Positions 51,499 to 59,871 of a DNA stretch of 64,000 bases are shown piece after piece (positions within the stretch are counted from its first letter, which is position 1; every line of letters begins with the position of its first letter). The DNA comes from Ramlibacter agri (GTDB taxonomy: Bacteria; Pseudomonadota; Gammaproteobacteria; Burkholderiales; Burkholderiaceae_C): positions 1,364,001-1,428,000 of the forward strand of contig NZ_JABBFX010000001.1 of assembly GCF_012927085.1 (NCBI RefSeq). Direction: 5' to 3'. The translations under genes were made by a program, and so were the position numbers. A model generated the notes under the pieces. The model had not been told where the DNA came from. It saw nothing but the letters and a program-made list of their open reading frames with translations, and made no database searches.

Positions 51499-52497
51499 AT
51501 GTCCCACAACACAGAAATGAACCGCCGCCAGCTGCTGCTGGCAGGCGCCGCCGCCGCTTCCGGCCTGCTGCTGCCCGCGTGGACGCACGCCGCCGACGAC
51601 TACCCGTCGCGCCCGATCAACTTCATCTGCCCCTGGCCGGCCGGCGGCACCGCCGACGTGTCGATGCGCGCGATCTGCCAGGTGGCTTCCGGCGTGCTGA
51701 AGCAGCCGATCGCCGTGGACAACCGCGCGGGCGCCGCCGGCATGATCGGCGCCGCGGCCATCGCCAAGGCCAGGCCCGACGGCTACACCATCGGCCAGAT
51801 CCCGATTTCCGTCACCCGCTTCTCGCAGATCGGCAGCCTGCAGGCCGACCCGCGCAAGGACTTCACCTACATCGCCCGCACCTCCGGCCAGACCTTCGGC
51901 ATCGCGGTGCTGCCCAACTCGAAGTTCAAGACCCTGAAGGACATGGTGGCCTACGCCAAGGCCAACCCCGGCCAGGTGAGCTACGCGCACGCCGGCGTCG
52001 GCGGCGCCACGCACGTGGGCATGGAGGAGTTCTGCATGGCCGCCGGCATCCAGCTGAACGCCATCGCCTACAAGGGCGGCGCCGCGGCGCTGAACGACGT
52101 GCTGGGCGGCCAGGTCGACATGCTGGCCGACTCCAGCTCCTGGGCGCCGCACGTGGAAAGCGGCAAGCTGCGGCTGCTGGCCACCTGGGGCGAGGAGCGC
52201 ACGCCGCGCTTCAAGGACACGCCCACGCTCAAGGACCTGGGCTACCACGTCGTCGTCGATGCGCCCAACGGCATCGGTGCGCCGGCCGGCCTGCCGCCCG
52301 CCATCGAGAAGAAGCTGCGCGACGCTTTCCGCTTCGCCGTCAACAGCGACGAGTTCAAGGCCGTGGCCGCGAAGATCGACGCGCCGGTGATGTACCTGGA
52401 CGGGCCCGACTACAAGAAGTACGTCAACGAGGTCTACGCGCGCGAGACGGTGCTGATCCAGCGCCTGCACCTCAAGGAACTGCTGGAAAAGGGTTGA
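51499..52497 (+). CDS. Bug/TctC-type periplasmic solute-binding protein
   Basis: This 332-residue binding protein starts at the ATG at 51499 with GAGGAAGACAAG upstream. The signal region MSHNTEMNRRQLLLAGAAAA contains a twin arginine, so Tat export is possible. The Bug pattern follows: DYPSRPINFICPWPAGGTAD, VDNRAGAAGMIGAAAIAKAR, DGYTIGQIPISVTRFSQIG, GVGGATHVGMEEFCMAAGIQ and ADSSSWAPHVESGKLRLLAT. It is the first gene of the sugar-acid type operon and is followed by the dehydratase after 5 nt. It is the second such protein in the window and is clearly distinct from the one at 39912. Confidence 0.93.
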   Translation: MSHNTEMNRRQLLLAGAAAASGLLLPAWTHAADDYPSRPINFICPWPAGGTADVSMRAICQVASGVLKQPIAVDNRAGAAGMIGAAAIAKARPDGYTIGQIPISVTRFSQIGSLQADPRKDFTYIARTSGQTFGIAVLPNSKFKTLKDMVAYAKANPGQVSYAHAGVGGATHVGMEEFCMAAGIQLNAIAYKGGAAALNDVLGGQVDMLADSSSWAPHVESGKLRLLATWGEERTPRFKDTPTLKDLGYHVVVDAPNGIGAPAGLPPAIEKKLRDAFRFAVNSDEFKAVAAKIDAPVMYLDGPDYKKYVNEVYARETVLIQRLHLKELLEKG

Positions 52498-52502
52498 GCG
52501 CG

Positions 52503-54026
52503 GTGAGCACGAGTCCCCTGATCCGGCTGCATCCGGCCGACAACGTCCTGGTCGCCAAGACGCAGCTGGCGCTCGGCCAGGACCTGCCCGAGCTGGGCCT
52601 GCGCACGCGGGCCCAGGTGCCGGCCGGCCACAAGATCGCCGCCCGCGCCATCGCCCAGGGCGAGCCGGTGCGCAAGTACAACGCCGTCATCGGCGTGGCG
52701 GCACGCGCCATCGAGGCGGGAGACTACGTGCACTCGCACAACCTGGCGCTGGTCGATTTCGACCGCGACCCCGGCTTCGGCCTGGACGTGAAGCCGGTCG
52801 CCTTCGTGCCGGAGGCGAAGCGCGCCAGCTTCATGGGCTACGTGCGTGAGGACGGCAGCGTCGGCACGCGCAACTTCATCGGCATCCTGTCGTCCGTGAA
52901 CTGCTCGGCGACGGTGATCAGCCGCATCGCCGCGCACTTCACGGCGGAGCGGCTGAAGGACTACCCCAACGTCGATGGCGTCGCGGCCTTCCCGCAGACC
53001 ACCGGCTGCGGCATGTCCTCGCCCAGCCCGCACTTCGACCTGCTGCGCCGCACGCTGGCCGGCTATGCGCGCCACCCCAACATGGCGGGCGTGCTGATCG
53101 TCGGCCTGGGCTGCGAACGCAACCAGGTCGCCGACCTCGTGGATTCCCAAGGCCTGGAGAAGGGCCGCATGCTGCGCACGATGGTGATGCAGGAAGTGGG
53201 CGGCACGGTGGAAACCATAGCCCAAGGCATCCGCGCCATCGAGGAGATGCTGCCGCTCGCGAACGCCTACCAACGCACGCGTGTGCCGGCCAGCCACATC
53301 AAGATCGGCCTGGAGTGCGGCGGCTCGGACGGCTTCTCCGGCATCACGGCGAACCCGGCGCTGGGTGCGGCCATGGACATCCTGGTGCAGCATGGCGGCA
53401 CGGCGATCCTGTCGGAAACGCCGGAAATCCACGGCGTCGAATACATGCTGACGCGCCGCGCGGTGACGCCAGAGGTCGGGCAGAAACTGCTGGACCGCCT
53501 GGCCTGGTGGGAGGAATACACCCGCGGGCACAACGGCCAGTTCAATGGTGTCGTCGGCCCCGGAAACCAGGCGGGCGGGCTGGCCAACATCTTCGAGAAG
53601 TCGCTGGGCTCCGCGATGAAGGGCGGCACGACGCCGCTGCAGGGCGTGTACGAGTATGCCGAGCGCATCGACCGCAATGGCTTCGTGTTCATGGACTCGC
53701 CCGGCTACGACCCGGTCGCCGTGACGGGCCAGATCGCCAGCGGCGCCAACCTGATCTGCTTCACGACGGGCCGCGGCTCGATGTTCGGCAGCAAGCCGGC
53801 GCCGACGATCAAGCTGGCGTCCAATACGCCGATGTTCAAGAAGCTGCAAGGCGACATGGACATCAACTGCGGCGCCATCCTCGACGGCGAAGTGGACGTG
53901 CCGCAGATGGGCCAGCGGATCTTCGAGCAGATCCTGGCGCATGCCTCGGGCGAAAAGACCAAGAGCGAGGCGCTGGGCCTGGGCGACCACGAGTTCGTGC
54001 CGTGGCATCTGGGCATCGTGAGCTGA
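52503..54026 (+). CDS. UxaA/GarD-family dehydratase (altronate/galactarate type)
   Basis: This 507-residue protein uses a GTG start (VSTSPLIRLHPADNVLVAKT). The N-terminal SAF domain (residues about 1-95) is followed by the UxaA catalytic part: YVREDGSVGTRNFIGILSSV, the Cys/Ser-rich NCSATVISRIAAHF, FPQTTGCGMSSPSPHFDLLR, VLIVGLGCERNQV, LECGGSDGFSGITANPALG, and FVFMDSPGYDPVAVTGQIAS with TTGRGSMFGSKPAPTIKL. These enzymes are iron-dependent and dehydrate sugar acids to 2-keto-3-deoxy acids. I cannot tell altronate from galactarate or a related substrate. A repeat hairpin separates it from the aldehyde dehydrogenase gene. Confidence 0.9.
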   Translation: MSTSPLIRLHPADNVLVAKTQLALGQDLPELGLRTRAQVPAGHKIAARAIAQGEPVRKYNAVIGVAARAIEAGDYVHSHNLALVDFDRDPGFGLDVKPVAFVPEAKRASFMGYVREDGSVGTRNFIGILSSVNCSATVISRIAAHFTAERLKDYPNVDGVAAFPQTTGCGMSSPSPHFDLLRRTLAGYARHPNMAGVLIVGLGCERNQVADLVDSQGLEKGRMLRTMVMQEVGGTVETIAQGIRAIEEMLPLANAYQRTRVPASHIKIGLECGGSDGFSGITANPALGAAMDILVQHGGTAILSETPEIHGVEYMLTRRAVTPEVGQKLLDRLAWWEEYTRGHNGQFNGVVGPGNQAGGLANIFEKSLGSAMKGGTTPLQGVYEYAERIDRNGFVFMDSPGYDPVAVTGQIASGANLICFTTGRGSMFGSKPAPTIKLASNTPMFKKLQGDMDINCGAILDGEVDVPQMGQRIFEQILAHASGEKTKSEALGLGDHEFVPWHLGIVS

Positions 54027-54052
54027 GGTCACGCCGCTCGGCGCGTTTTTAG

Positions 54053-54143
54053 AACGCAGAAGACGCAAAAGTACGCAGAAGACGCAAAAGGAAAGTCATT
54101 CAGGGTTCTGCGCCTTCTGCGGAGCTTTTGCGTCTTCTGCGTT
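54053..54143. repeat. Long intergenic hairpin built of GCAGAAG/GCAAAAG units (copy 3, variant)
   Basis: AACGCAGAAGACGCAAAAG (54053-54071) is the perfect reverse complement of CTTTTGCGTCTTCTGCGTT (54125-54143), a 19-bp arm; a second round of the same units lies inside. It has the same architecture as the GCAAAGG hairpins at 7133 and 13061 but a diverged unit. It sits inside what otherwise looks like one operon (dehydratase to aldehyde dehydrogenase), so it may change expression ratios across the operon. Confidence 0.8.
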
Positions 54144-54180
54144 GAAAGACATCTCGAACACCCACCACTTCAGAGGCCAG

Positions 54181-55656
54181 ATGCTGGACACCCTCAAGCG
54201 CCCCGAACTCCTGCGCGCGCAGAACTTCATCAATGGCCAATGGCTCGCCGCGCGCAGCGGCGCGAAGCTGGCCGTCACCGATCCGGCCACGCTGGACAAG
54301 TTGCTGGACGTCGCCGACAGCGGCGCCGCCGACGCGCAGGCTGCGCTCGAAGCAGCGCAGGCCGCCTTTCCCGCCTGGCGCGAGCGCAGCGGCCGTGAGC
54401 GGGCGCAGCTGCTGAAGAAGTGGAACGCGCTGATCCTCGCCCATGCCGATGACCTCGCCAAGATCATCTCCAGCGAGCAGGGCAAGCCGCTGGCGGAAGC
54501 GCGCGGTGAAGTGCTCTATGGCGCGTCGTATGTCGAATGGTTCGCCGAGGAAGCTACCCGCACCCACGGCGACGTCATCCCCGAGCCGGTGCGCGGCAAG
54601 AAGCTGCTGGCCGTGAAGGAGCCGGTGGGCGTGGTGGCTGCCATCACGCCTTGGAACTTCCCGCTGGCCATGATCGCGCGCAAGCTGGCGCCGGCGCTCG
54701 CCGCCGGCTGCACGGTGGTGGCCAAGCCCGCCGAGGACACGCCGCTGACCGCGCTGGCGCTGGTGGCGCTGGCCGAGGAAGCGGGCTTTCCGGCCGGCAC
54801 CATCAACATCGTCGCCGCCTCGCGCGAGCGCACGCCGGAAGTGGTGGACGTGTGGCTCGCGGACAGCCGCGTGCGCAAGATCACCTTCACCGGCTCGACG
54901 CCGGTGGGCAAGCACCTGGCCCGCGCTTCGGCGAGCACGCTGAAGAAGCTGTCGCTGGAACTCGGTGGCAACGCGCCCTTCATCGTGTTCGAGGACGCCG
55001 ACCTCGATGCCGCCGTCGACGGCCTGCTGACCGCCAAGTTCCGCAACGGCGGCCAGACCTGCGTGTGCCCGAACCGCGTCTATGTGCAGGACAGCGTGCG
55101 GGGCCGCTTCGTCGACAAGCTGGCCGTGCGCGTGTCGGCGCTGCGTGTCGGCCCGGCGACGGACGAGCGCTCGCAGATCGGGCCGATGATCAACGCGCGG
55201 GCCGTGGAGAAGATCGATCGCCACGTGCAGGATGCGGTCGCCAAGGGCGCGCGCGTCGTCGTCGGCGGCCAGGTGCTGCAAGGCATCGGGGCCGGCCACT
55301 ACTACGCGCCGACCGTGCTGGTCGACGCCAATCCCACGATGGAGTTGGCGCACGAGGAGACCTTCGGCCCGGTGGTGCCGGTGTTCGGCTTCGCCACCGA
55401 GGACGAGGTTATCGCGCTTGCCAACGACACGCCTTTCGGCCTGGCCGCGTACTTCTACACCCGCGACGCCGCGCGCATCTGGCGCGTGGGCGACCGGCTG
55501 GAGACCGGCATCGTCGGCATCAACGAAGGCGCGATCTCCGCCGAGGCGGCGCCCTTCGGCGGCGTGAAAGAATCGGGCTACGGGCGCGAAGGCTCGCGCC
55601 ACGGACTCGAGGATTACCTGCACGTGAAATACCTTTGCCAAGGAGGCCTGAAGTGA
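54181..55656 (+). CDS. Aldehyde dehydrogenase, succinate-semialdehyde (GabD) type
   Basis: This 491-residue NAD(P)-dependent dehydrogenase has the standard motifs: [20 protein letters not shown] (cofactor and substrate channel), [20 protein letters not shown], the catalytic glutamate in [18 protein letters not shown], and the catalytic cysteine in [17 protein letters not shown]. The CVC pair matches GabD-type succinate-semialdehyde dehydrogenases. The ATG at 54181 has AGAGG upstream; a start at 54142 would lie inside the repeat hairpin and is less likely. The aldolase gene follows with a four-base overlap. A semialdehyde released by that aldolase is the obvious substrate (inference). Confidence 0.9.
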   Translation: MLDTLKRPELLRAQNFINGQWLAARSGAKLAVTDPATLDKLLDVADSGAADAQAALEAAQAAFPAWRERSGRERAQLLKKWNALILAHADDLAKIISSEQGKPLAEARGEVLYGASYVEWFAEEATRTHGDVIPEPVRGKKLLAVKEPVGVVAAITPWNFPLAMIARKLAPALAAGCTVVAKPAEDTPLTALALVALAEEAGFPAGTINIVAASRERTPEVVDVWLADSRVRKITFTGSTPVGKHLARASASTLKKLSLELGGNAPFIVFEDADLDAAVDGLLTAKFRNGGQTCVCPNRVYVQDSVRGRFVDKLAVRVSALRVGPATDERSQIGPMINARAVEKIDRHVQDAVAKGARVVVGGQVLQGIGAGHYYAPTVLVDANPTMELAHEETFGPVVPVFGFATEDEVIALANDTPFGLAAYFYTRDAARIWRVGDRLETGIVGINEGAISAEAAPFGGVKESGYGREGSRHGLEDYLHVKYLCQGGLK

Positions 55657-56450
55657 AAGCTGGCAACCCGTTCAAGGCGGCGCTGGCCGCGAAGAAGGCC
55701 CAGGTGGGCCTGTGGCTGTCGATGGCCGACCCCTACCTGGCCGAAGTCAGCGCCACGGCCGGCTTCGACTGGCTGCTGATCGACGGCGAGCACGCACCCA
55801 ACGACCTGCGCAGCACGCTGGCCGCGCTGCAGGCGGTGGCGCCCTACCGCTCGCAGCCGGTGGTGCGAGCGGTCGCCGGCGAGGTGGCGCTGGTCAAGCA
55901 GCTGCTCGACATCGGCGCGCAGAACCTGCTGATTCCCATGGTGGACACCGCCGAACAGGCGCAGCAACTGGTGAAGGCCACGCGCTATCCGCCCTGGGGC
56001 ATCCGCGGCGTGGGCAGCGCGGTGGGCCGCGCCTCGCGCTGGAGCGCGCGGACGGACTATCTCGATGTGGCCGACGACGAAGTCTGCCTGCTGGTGCAGG
56101 CCGAGACCGTGACGGCGCTGAAGAACCTGGACGCGATCTGCGCGGTGGACGGCATCGACGGCGTGTTCATCGGGCCTGCGGACTTGTCTGCTTCGCTCGG
56201 CTACCGCGGCAAGCCGGGGCATCCGGAAGTGCAGGCAGCGATCGAAAGCGCGATCAAGAAGATCGTCGCCAACGGCAAGGCAGCGGGCATCCTGACCGGC
56301 GACAACAACCTGGCGCGGCGCTACCTGGAGCTGGGCGCGACTTTCGTGGCGACGGGCGTCGATGTGCTGGTGTATGCGAGCGCGGCGCGGAAGCTGGCCG
56401 GGGAGTTCGGCCTGTCGGCGGCCGTTGCCGGACCGAGCGCGGCTTACTGA
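55653..56450 (+). CDS. HpcH/HpaI-family class II aldolase
   Basis: This 265-residue aldolase starts at a GTG overlapping the previous stop (GTGA), with AGGAGG 7 nt upstream. Family segments are [80 protein letters not shown] and [13 protein letters not shown]; the Glu/Asp metal ligands lie in QAETV and GPADL. It resembles HpaI, which makes pyruvate and succinate semialdehyde, more closely than GarL, which makes pyruvate and tartronate semialdehyde. The dehydratase-aldolase pairing could equally fit a 2-keto-3-deoxy-aldarate pathway. Confidence 0.9.
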   Translation: MKAGNPFKAALAAKKAQVGLWLSMADPYLAEVSATAGFDWLLIDGEHAPNDLRSTLAALQAVAPYRSQPVVRAVAGEVALVKQLLDIGAQNLLIPMVDTAEQAQQLVKATRYPPWGIRGVGSAVGRASRWSARTDYLDVADDEVCLLVQAETVTALKNLDAICAVDGIDGVFIGPADLSASLGYRGKPGHPEVQAAIESAIKKIVANGKAAGILTGDNNLARRYLELGATFVATGVDVLVYASAARKLAGEFGLSAAVAGPSAAY

Positions 56451-56466
56451 GTCGCGGCGCCAAGAA

Positions 56467-57576
56467 TTACGAACGCCGTTTTTTCACCGCCGCCAGGGAT
56501 TCCTTCAACGAATCCTCCAGGCTCCGCTTCATCCGCCCCTCCAGCATCGCCAGCACCGCCGCCTCCTCCGGCCGCAGGCTGCCGGCTTCCTCGTCCTTCA
56601 GCTCCAGCAGCAGGTTCCCCTCCGCATAGGCGTTCAGCACCTCCGGGTGCACATAGCACTTGCGGCAGATCGTCGGCGTGTTGCCCAGGCGGGCCGACAC
56701 GCTTTCGATCGCGGCCTTGATGTTCTTCTTCTGCGTCGCCTGCGTTTCGCAGGCCTCGAACTCCCGCAGCGCCAGCGCCGCCATCACCGTGCCGGCCCAG
56801 GTGCGGAAATCCTTGGCCGTGATTTCGGTACCGGTGATCTCCTTCAGGTAGGCATTGACGTCGGCCGAACTCACCTCGCGCGCCTCGCCTGCTTCGTCGA
56901 CGTACTGGAACAGCCGCTGCCCCGGCAGGTCCTGGCAGGCGCGCACGATCTTCGCGATGCGCCGGTCCTTCACCTGCAGCCGCCAGGTCTTGCCGCTCTT
57001 GCCCTTGAACTGGAAGCGCAGCTCCGAACCCTCCACTTTCACGTGCGGGTTGCGCAGCGTGGTAAGGCCATAGCTCTTGTTCTCGCGCGCGTAGTCGTCG
57101 TTGCCCACGCGGATCAGCGTGCTTTCCAGCAGGTGGACGACGGTGGCCAGCACCTTCTCGCGCGGCAGACCGCGCAGCGCCATGTGCTCGGCGAGCTTGG
57201 CGCGCACGGCTGGCAGCGCTCGCGCGAACTCCAGCATGTGCTCGTACTTGGTGCTCTCGCGCACCTCGCGGAACTGCGGGTGGTAGCGGTACTGCTTGCG
57301 GCCGCGCGCATCGCGGCCCGTGGCTTGCAGGTGGCCGTTGGCGCGCGTGCAGATCCAAACGTCCACGTAGGCCGGCGGGATGGCGAGCTTGCGGATGCGC
57401 GCCAGCGTCGCTTCGTCCGCCAGCCTGTCGCCATTGGGCTTGAAGTATTCGAAGGCATCGCCCTTGCGTTCGCGCCGGATGCCGCGGTCCTCGTCGCAGA
57501 CGTAGACCAGGCCCGCGGATTCCGCGGCTTCCTTCGGGTCCGCCGGCAGGGCGGTGAGCTCGTTGTCGGCCAGCAT
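56467..57576 (-). CDS. Type IB DNA topoisomerase (poxvirus-like)
   Basis: This 369-residue enzyme relaxes DNA through a 3'-phosphotyrosine link. The N-terminal domain (GLVYVCDEDRGIRRERKGDA, YFKPNGDRL, IPPAYVDVWICTRANGHLQA) precedes the catalytic core with an active-site arginine in GRDARGRKQYRYH. Further catalytic residues lie in LIRVGNDDYARENKSYGLTT and KDFRTWAGTVMAALAL, and the nucleophile is Y308 in CRKCYVHPEVL. It is of the bacterial small type I-B family related to vaccinia topoisomerase, widespread but accessory in Proteobacteria. It lies 1 nt downstream of the CvpA-CAP gene, so the two are probably cotranscribed. Confidence 0.92.
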   Translation of the reverse strand: MLADNELTALPADPKEAAESAGLVYVCDEDRGIRRERKGDAFEYFKPNGDRLADEATLARIRKLAIPPAYVDVWICTRANGHLQATGRDARGRKQYRYHPQFREVRESTKYEHMLEFARALPAVRAKLAEHMALRGLPREKVLATVVHLLESTLIRVGNDDYARENKSYGLTTLRNPHVKVEGSELRFQFKGKSGKTWRLQVKDRRIAKIVRACQDLPGQRLFQYVDEAGEAREVSSADVNAYLKEITGTEITAKDFRTWAGTVMAALALREFEACETQATQKKNIKAAIESVSARLGNTPTICRKCYVHPEVLNAYAEGNLLLELKDEEAGSLRPEEAAVLAMLEGRMKRSLEDSLKESLAAVKKRRS

Positions 57577-57577
57577 G

Positions 57578-58537
57578 TCAATTGCGGAAGTCCTGCGTCA
57601 CCATCAGTCCTAGCAGGCCGCCATCGAGCACGCCGATGCCCACGCGGCCGAACTGCTTGCGCAGGATGTTGGCGCGGTGCCCGGGCGAATGCATCAGGCC
57701 GCTGTGGGCGAGCGCCAGGGTGGGCGCGAAGGCCAGGTTCTCGCCGGCGGACAGGTAGCCCAGGCGCGCGGTGCGCATGCGGTCGCTCAAGTCGCGGCCG
57801 TCGGGCGTGAGGTGCGAGAAGTAGCCGCGCGCGAACATGTCACGGCTGTGTGCGCGCGCCAGTTCGGCCAGCACGGGATCGGCCGCGAGCGGCGCCAGGC
57901 CGCGTTGCGTGCGCTCGTCGTTCACCAGGTCCAGCATCGCGGCTTCGAGGTCCGGCCGCGGCTCCGAGTGAGCCACGCGCGTGCGCAGGGTGATGGTCTG
58001 GCGCGATTCGGGGTCGACCGTCAGGGCCTGCAGCGTGCGGTGCACCGCCGGATCGAAGACCGGCGCCAGCTGCAGCTCCACCCACTCGGCGGGCCGCGCC
58101 ATGCCGTTGGCCAGTGCGCTGTCGCGCGCCCACGGCGTGAGCGGGCCGAGCGGCACGGTCAGCAGCACGACGGCCACGACGATCGCATGGATGCAGCCGT
58201 TGGCCAGCCCCGGCAGCAGCCCCAGCAGGCGATTGGCGACGTTGCGGTGCACGGCTGGCGGCGCCTGGCGCGCCACGGCCAGCGTGGCCGCGCCCAGCAG
58301 GAAATGCGCGAGGAAGAACAGGATGACGAAGGCCAGCGGCGCCGCCCAGGCACCCAGCTGCGGCATCAAGGTGCCGGCCCACTCGGCGGGCCAGCGGTAA
58401 ACCAGGAGCGCGACGGCCAGGCTGGCCGCCAGCGTCAGGAGGTCCAGGACGGAATAGACGAATCCGCGGGACCAGCCGCCGAGGCCGCCAGCCAGGACGA
58501 CGAGGAAGAGGGCGACGTCGACGAGGTTGAGAGGCAT
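57578..58537 (-). CDS. CvpA-family membrane domain fused to a CAP/SCP domain
   Basis: This 319-residue protein begins at the ATG at 58535-58537. Residues about 1-165 form a CvpA (colicin V production) membrane domain with four hydrophobic helices (LVDVALFLVVLAGGLGGWSR, LLTLAASLAVALLVYRWP, APLAFVILFFLAHFLLGAAT, LANGCIHAIVVAVVLLTVPL). Residues about 200-319 are a CAP/SCP domain (LVNDERTQRGLAPLAADPVL, AHSRDMFARGYFSHLTPDGR, GENLAF, HSPGHRANILRKQFGRVGIG). The C-terminal half is probably periplasmic. Cell-envelope or division-related roles are known for CvpA proteins, but the role of the fusion is unclear. It overlaps the next upstream gene by 103 nt. Confidence 0.85.
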   Translation of the reverse strand: MPLNLVDVALFLVVLAGGLGGWSRGFVYSVLDLLTLAASLAVALLVYRWPAEWAGTLMPQLGAWAAPLAFVILFFLAHFLLGAATLAVARQAPPAVHRNVANRLLGLLPGLANGCIHAIVVAVVLLTVPLGPLTPWARDSALANGMARPAEWVELQLAPVFDPAVHRTLQALTVDPESRQTITLRTRVAHSEPRPDLEAAMLDLVNDERTQRGLAPLAADPVLAELARAHSRDMFARGYFSHLTPDGRDLSDRMRTARLGYLSAGENLAFAPTLALAHSGLMHSPGHRANILRKQFGRVGIGVLDGGLLGLMVTQDFRN

Positions 58538-58818
58538 GCCGCCGCCAGTATCCGCGCCGTGCGCAAACTGTCGACGTAGGAGGGACGCGGTTCTTGCGCT
58601 TCCACGCGGACGGGGAGCGCGTAGTCGCAGCACGGGCAGCCTTGCACGTGGCCGTACATCAGGCGGCCCAGCGCCATGGCCTGGCGCGCATCGAGCAGTT
58701 CGCCCAGGTATTCGGCCGCTTCACCGGAAGGGAAGCGCTCGGGCGGGCAGCTGTTGCGGGCGTGGACGACATGGCTGCCGTCCGCCTGCGCCCGCCGGTC
58801 GATGTAGAAGCTGGGCAT
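58435..58818 (-). CDS. Small cysteine-containing conserved hypothetical protein
   Basis: This 127-residue protein has an N-terminal module FYIDRRAQADGSHVVHARNS, followed by EYLGELLDARQAMALGRLMY and GCPCCDY. It resembles small uncharacterised proteins that read roughly Y-V-N-x-x-A-Q-x-N-G-D-H-E-V-H ... Y-L-G-x-F ... G-C-x-x-C; that comparison is from memory. The Cys/His pattern may bind a metal. The ATG at 58818 has GGGAG about 8 nt upstream; a GTG at 58827 is possible. The last third overlaps the CvpA-CAP gene in another frame and is Ser-rich (LSTSSTSPSSSSSW), so only the first 80 residues look constrained. Confidence 0.55.
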   Translation of the reverse strand: MPSFYIDRRAQADGSHVVHARNSCPPERFPSGEAAEYLGELLDARQAMALGRLMYGHVQGCPCCDYALPVRVEAQEPRPSYVDSLRTARILAAACLSTSSTSPSSSSSWLAASAAGPADSSIPSWTS

Positions 58819-58906
58819 TCGTTCCACTCCCTAGAGCGAATTCATCTTAGGAAGCGTGGCACTTTCCCTCCATCCCCCGAATGGTGGAATGGCTGCGAAC
58901 CTTCGT

Positions 58907-59428
58907 CTAATGTGAGGGGGAGGGCAGCAGGGTTTCCTGCAGCGCGGTTTGCAGCATGGCGAGCACGTGGCTGTCGGGGGCGAACAGCGCGCGCGCGTCG
59001 CCGCGGCAGAACCGCGCCCACTGCACGTTCCAGTGGCGCGTCTCGGTGAGTTCGAGGTAGAGCGATTCGCCCAGCGGGTGGCGGTAGCACTTGCCCGTGA
59101 CCAGGTGGCCGATGTGCAACTGGCGGCAGATCAGCTCCAGCGCGTGCTCGGGGGCGCGCTCCAGGAATTCCGAGCTGATGAGGATGGCGCTCAGCGCGGG
59201 CACGCGGGCGAGGCGCTCGCGCAGCAGGTCGGCCAGTTCGCTGCCCAGGAGGCGCAGGGCGGGGTCGCCGCCGACTGCGGCGAAGGGCAGCACGGCCACC
59301 AGGGGGCGGCGCACGGCCTCGATGAGGTCCGCGTCCTCATCGGACCAGGGGGTGCGGTCGGTGGGAGCTTTCAAGTGGACGGCCGGGCAGAGTGGGGCTG
59401 GCCGGATTCTAGGAAGCAGCCTTCGCAT
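58907..59428 (-). CDS. Hypothetical protein with TolB-N-terminal-like domain
   Basis: This 173-residue protein starts at the ATG at 59426-59428, with GGGGAGG just upstream. After a basic N-terminus the strand VAVLPFAAVGGDPALRLLGS leads into ELADLLRERLARVPALSAIL and HIGHLVTGKCYRHPLGESLY, the pattern of the TolB-amino-terminal domain found in some adenylate cyclases and CadC-like regulators. Here it stands alone, without an output domain. The function is unknown. It is followed by 88 nt without a gene before the small Cys-rich gene. Confidence 0.55.
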   Translation of the reverse strand: MRRLLPRIRPAPLCPAVHLKAPTDRTPWSDEDADLIEAVRRPLVAVLPFAAVGGDPALRLLGSELADLLRERLARVPALSAILISSEFLERAPEHALELICRQLHIGHLVTGKCYRHPLGESLYLELTETRHWNVQWARFCRGDARALFAPDSHVLAMLQTALQETLLPSPSH

Positions 59429-59457
59429 GGCGCCTCCCCATAACGCAGGAGGTCCGC

Positions 59458-59748
59458 TCAGTGCGGATGCTCGCCGCGCGTCACGCGGCTCCAGGCGGCG
59501 CGGGTGGCTTCGCGCGCCTGCGCCCATGGCAGGCGCGAGCGGCCGCGCACGCGGCGGAAATCGGCTTCCAGCGCGCCCTCGAGCTGCTCGAACTCACCCG
59601 TGCGCCGCACCGGGCCGGTGTAGCCGACCCGGTAGGCCGGGCCGTAGTCCTCGTAGCTGTAGCCGGCGCGGTAGTAGGGTTCGCGGCGGTAGGCTTCGCG
59701 CCAGTAGGCATCTTCGGCGCTGGGGTTGACGGCGGGGGCGTGCGGCAT
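59458..59748 (-). CDS. Hypothetical protein, Tyr/Arg-rich, 96 residues
   Basis: The ATG at 59746-59748 has CAGGAG 6 nt upstream. The first half is unusually rich in Tyr, Arg and Glu (AYWREAYRREPYYRAGYSYE, DYGPAYRVGYTGPVRRTG). The second half is a likely amphipathic helix (FEQLEGALEADFRRVRGRSR, WAQAREATRAAWSRVTRG). Similar short YWREAYxxEPYY proteins occur in Burkholderiales as conserved hypotheticals, some near stress-response genes, but no function is established to my knowledge. It precedes the TolB-N-like gene on the same strand by 29 nt. Confidence 0.65.
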   Translation of the reverse strand: MPHAPAVNPSAEDAYWREAYRREPYYRAGYSYEDYGPAYRVGYTGPVRRTGEFEQLEGALEADFRRVRGRSRLPWAQAREATRAAWSRVTRGEHPH

Positions 59749-59871
59749 CGTGGCTCCTGGGATGGGCGCATCTTCCCGGGGCCGCGAATCGGCGGCGCGA
59801 GGATCGCGGCTCATGCGCGTGTAGGACACGGTCGAGCCTGAAGGCGCTGGCGCTTCGCCTATGCTTGCGGC

